Of a stretch of 44,076 nt of DNA, positions 42,508-44,076 are shown piece after piece (position 1 is the first letter of the stretch; each line of letters opens with the position of its first letter). The stretch covers positions 1 to 44,076 of the forward strand of contig JAPLBA010000063.1 of assembly GCA_026393015.1 (NCBI GenBank), in the 5' to 3' direction. Source of the DNA: Actinomycetota bacterium. GTDB taxonomy: Bacteria; Actinomycetota; Actinomycetes; Nanopelagicales; Nanopelagicaceae. The notes under the pieces are model-generated. The model searched no databases. It was not told the DNA's origin and saw only the letters and a list, made by a program, of their open reading frames with translations. The position numbers and the translations under genes were made by a program.

Positions 42508-44076
42508 TTAGTAGACGTCTATGACGATCAACGTGCCTGGCTTGACCATGGTGCCAGCCTTAGGGCTTTGACCTAATACGTTGCCAGGACCCTTGGCTTT
42601 GAGGATGTTGACCTTGTAGTTGGTGAAGCCCGCATCTTCCAGGCTCTTCTTCGCCAAGGCGGTCGACATCTTCACTACGTTGGGAACTTTGAGCATGGCT
42701 GGGCCCTTGGAAATGGAGATGGTGACCCTTGCACTCTTCTCAATATTTGCTGGGCCATCGGGGTTTTGCGAGACCACAATTCCAGGTGCGATGGTGTCGC
42801 TATATATATTCTTGCTGACGACCTTGGCACCTGCTTCAGTGAGCTCGCTGAGAGCCTGGTCTCCACCTTTGCCCACATAAGAGAGAATCGACATTTGCTC
42901 GACTCCCTTGCTGACAACAACTTTGACGGTGATGCCGCGCTTTACTTTTGTACCGGCCGCTGGGGTTGAAGAGATGATGTATCCGAGCGGAACGTTCGCA
43001 TCGTACTCTTCAGCAAGTGTGGCAATCTTGAGATTCTGATCGCTCAACGAATTGGTCGCTTCAGCAAGGCTCAAGCCAGAAAGTGTCGGGATCACGAATC
43101 GTTCGGCGCCTTTAGATACGACGATTGAGATCGTAGAGCCACTATCTACTTGCTCCCCACCTGCTGGGCTGCTGGAGATGACGTGATCTGACGGTATTTG
43201 TTCATCAAAGGTGCGCAATTTAATGTTTATATTTAATCCCGCGCTGGTGGCCTCTTGGGTCGCTTCGTCAATTGATAGCCCGAGCAAAGATGGCGCGGAA
43301 ACGCTAGAGCCTGGGCCCACCGTGATATACCAAAGCCACCCACCCAATGCGATTGCGACCAAAGCCAAGATGGCGCGATTGCGTCGTGTTTTGCTTTTCT
43401 TGCGCTTCTTAGTGCTTGAGTTCTTCATAGTGGTCGAAGTAGGCGACTTCTTTTCAGCAGGTGCACTCATCACGTTCTCACTGACTGGGGGTATTGGAAT
43501 GGAAGCGACGGGTAGAGTTGTTTGCGCTGGTGTTGTGCTTTGGGGTGCGACTTTTTCTTCGCGAACAGCTTGCACCTCTCTGAGAAAAACGTTCGCATCG
43601 CGCGGTCGTAGGTCAGCATCACGAGCCGTGGCTCTTCGGACGAGAGCATCCACTGCGGGAGGTACATTCCCACTCACGCTCGAGGGCAGCGGGACATCAT
43701 CGTGTACATGTTTGTATGCCACTTGAATCGCAGATTCACCCTCAAACGGCTTCTTGCCGGTGAGTAATTCAAAGAGGATGATACCGGTGGCATACACATC
43801 GCTTCGGGCATCTGCGACTCCGCGCTCCACTTGCTCGGGTGAAAGGTAAGAGATGGACCCAATCACGAGTCCAGCATCAGCGGTCAGAGTTGAACCGCTA
43901 GAGAGCTCACGCGCCAAACCGAAATCGGCCACCTTGATCCGTCCATCTTCAGCAAGAATGACGTTCTCCGGTTTAATATCTCGGTGCACAATGCCAGCGC
44001 GATGCGCGGCGCCGATTCCAGCGAGAACTTCTTCAACAATATCGAGCGCTTCATCGACTGACATTTTTCCTCGCTC
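42508..44076 (-). CDS. Ser/Thr protein kinase with four PASTA repeats (PknL/PknB type), N-terminus cut
   Basis: Membrane-spanning eukaryotic-like kinase; the start lies beyond the right edge (the frame stays open through 44076). Visible are the catalytic loop HRDIKPENV, DFGLA, the activation segment SYLSPEQVERG, and DVYATGIILFELL. A proline/serine-rich linker and a basic stretch (KKRKKSKTRRNR) precede one membrane helix (AILALVAIALGGWLWYI). Outside are four PASTA repeats of about 65-70 residues, likely sensing peptidoglycan fragments; the third is the most divergent. Position near aroG matches mycobacterial PknL, which is recalled to lack PASTA domains, so the architecture is closer to PknB. 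Confidence 0.92.
   Translation of the reverse strand, partial: ERGKMSVDEALDIVEEVLAGIGAAHRAGIVHRDIKPENVILAEDGRIKVADFGLARELSSGSTLTADAGLVIGSISYLSPEQVERGVADARSDVYATGIILFELLTGKKPFEGESAIQVAYKHVHDDVPLPSSVSGNVPPAVDALVRRATARDADLRPRDANVFLREVQAVREEKVAPQSTTPAQTTLPVASIPIPPVSENVMSAPAEKKSPTSTTMKNSSTKKRKKSKTRRNRAILALVAIALGGWLWYITVGPGSSVSAPSLLGLSIDEATQEATSAGLNINIKLRTFDEQIPSDHVISSSPAGGEQVDSGSTISIVVSKGAERFVIPTLSGLSLAEATNSLSDQNLKIATLAEEYDANVPLGYIISSTPAAGTKVKRGITVKVVVSKGVEQMSILSYVGKGGDQALSELTEAGAKVVSKNIYSDTIAPGIVVSQNPDGPANIEKSARVTISISKGPAMLKVPNVVKMSTALAKKSLEDAGFTNYKVNILKAKGPGNVLGQSPKAGTMVKPGTLIVIDVY

Noticed and set aside
43211-43726. A 171-aa plus-strand frame opposite the PASTA kinase
   Set aside because: It is a complement of the linker, membrane and first-PASTA region; the sense frame has clear domains.
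1-44076. tRNA, rRNA, CRISPR arrays, insertion sequences or prophage genes
   Set aside because: No cloverleaf-like or repeat-spacer pattern, no transposase or integrase motif and no terminal repeats were seen on reading both strands.

Overview
The window is a compact stretch of an actinobacterial chromosome. Nearly every gene has its best match in Actinomycetota families. The order glycerate kinase - erpA - adoK - ctaC ... qcrB/A/C - ctaE - DEDD/GIY nuclease - NlpC/P60 - pimB - acyl-CoA ligase - SRPBCC - plsC - aroG - PASTA kinase follows, from memory, the Mycobacterium tuberculosis Rv2205c-Rv2176 neighbourhood. GC is roughly half by eye. Intergenic gaps are tiny, ATGA/GTGA start-stop overlaps are common, and many convergent or divergent genes nearly touch. 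This suits a small-genome, possibly planktonic actinobacterium; the lineage is an inference. No tRNA, rRNA, CRISPR or insertion sequence was seen.

Layout. 1-2502 (-): 3'-truncated dihydrolipoyl dehydrogenase and a leucyl aminopeptidase broken by a frameshift. 2542-3675 (+): gcvT. 3638-9024 (-): a cobalamin-riboswitch operon with a terminator, a secreted alpha/alpha-barrel protein, a small secreted membrane-anchored protein, and the T, fused A and S parts of an ECF transporter; read as a B12 uptake system. 9073-12970: aldo/keto reductase, DUF3043 protein, nadA, glycerate kinase. 13050-15698: erpA, adenosine kinase, and a TusA plus degenerate cysteine-desulfurase pair. 15760-23546: aa3 oxidase genes ctaC-ctaD-ctaF (+) and ctaE-qcrC-qcrA-qcrB (-), which together encode a bc1-aa3 respiratory branch, with DinB-like and DUF2237 genes at the end of the qcr operon. 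23665-29632: atypical receiver protein, DEDD/GIY-YIG nuclease, membrane protein, predicted phosphatidylcholine synthase, small double-CxxC protein, NlpC/P60 hydrolase, PimB mannosyltransferase. 29629-34586: large membrane protein, acyl-CoA ligase followed by a sensorless histidine kinase and NarL-type regulator, SRPBCC protein. 34593-44076: hypothetical membrane protein, esterase, plsC, predicted PPi-dependent phosphofructokinase, class II DAHP synthase, ogt, threonine aldolase, EamA transporter, endonuclease IV, and a Ser/Thr kinase with four PASTA repeats running off the right edge.

A window-wide signal is a TANNNT -10 hexamer 6-7 nt upstream of the start codon at fifteen genes, with one CATAAT variant, which predicts leaderless mRNAs. 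It also fixes several start codons (ctaC, ctaE, the desulfurase-like gene, the Pcs-like gene, the SRPBCC gene). Genes inside operons instead use short overlaps, some with Shine-Dalgarno sequences.

The points most worth following up are the riboswitch-controlled ECF operon with its transcobalamin-like secreted protein, the desulfurase homologue that has lost its PLP lysine but kept its cysteine loop, the Pcs-type enzyme, the pepA frameshift, and a 13-bp tandem repeat between two divergent leaderless promoters.
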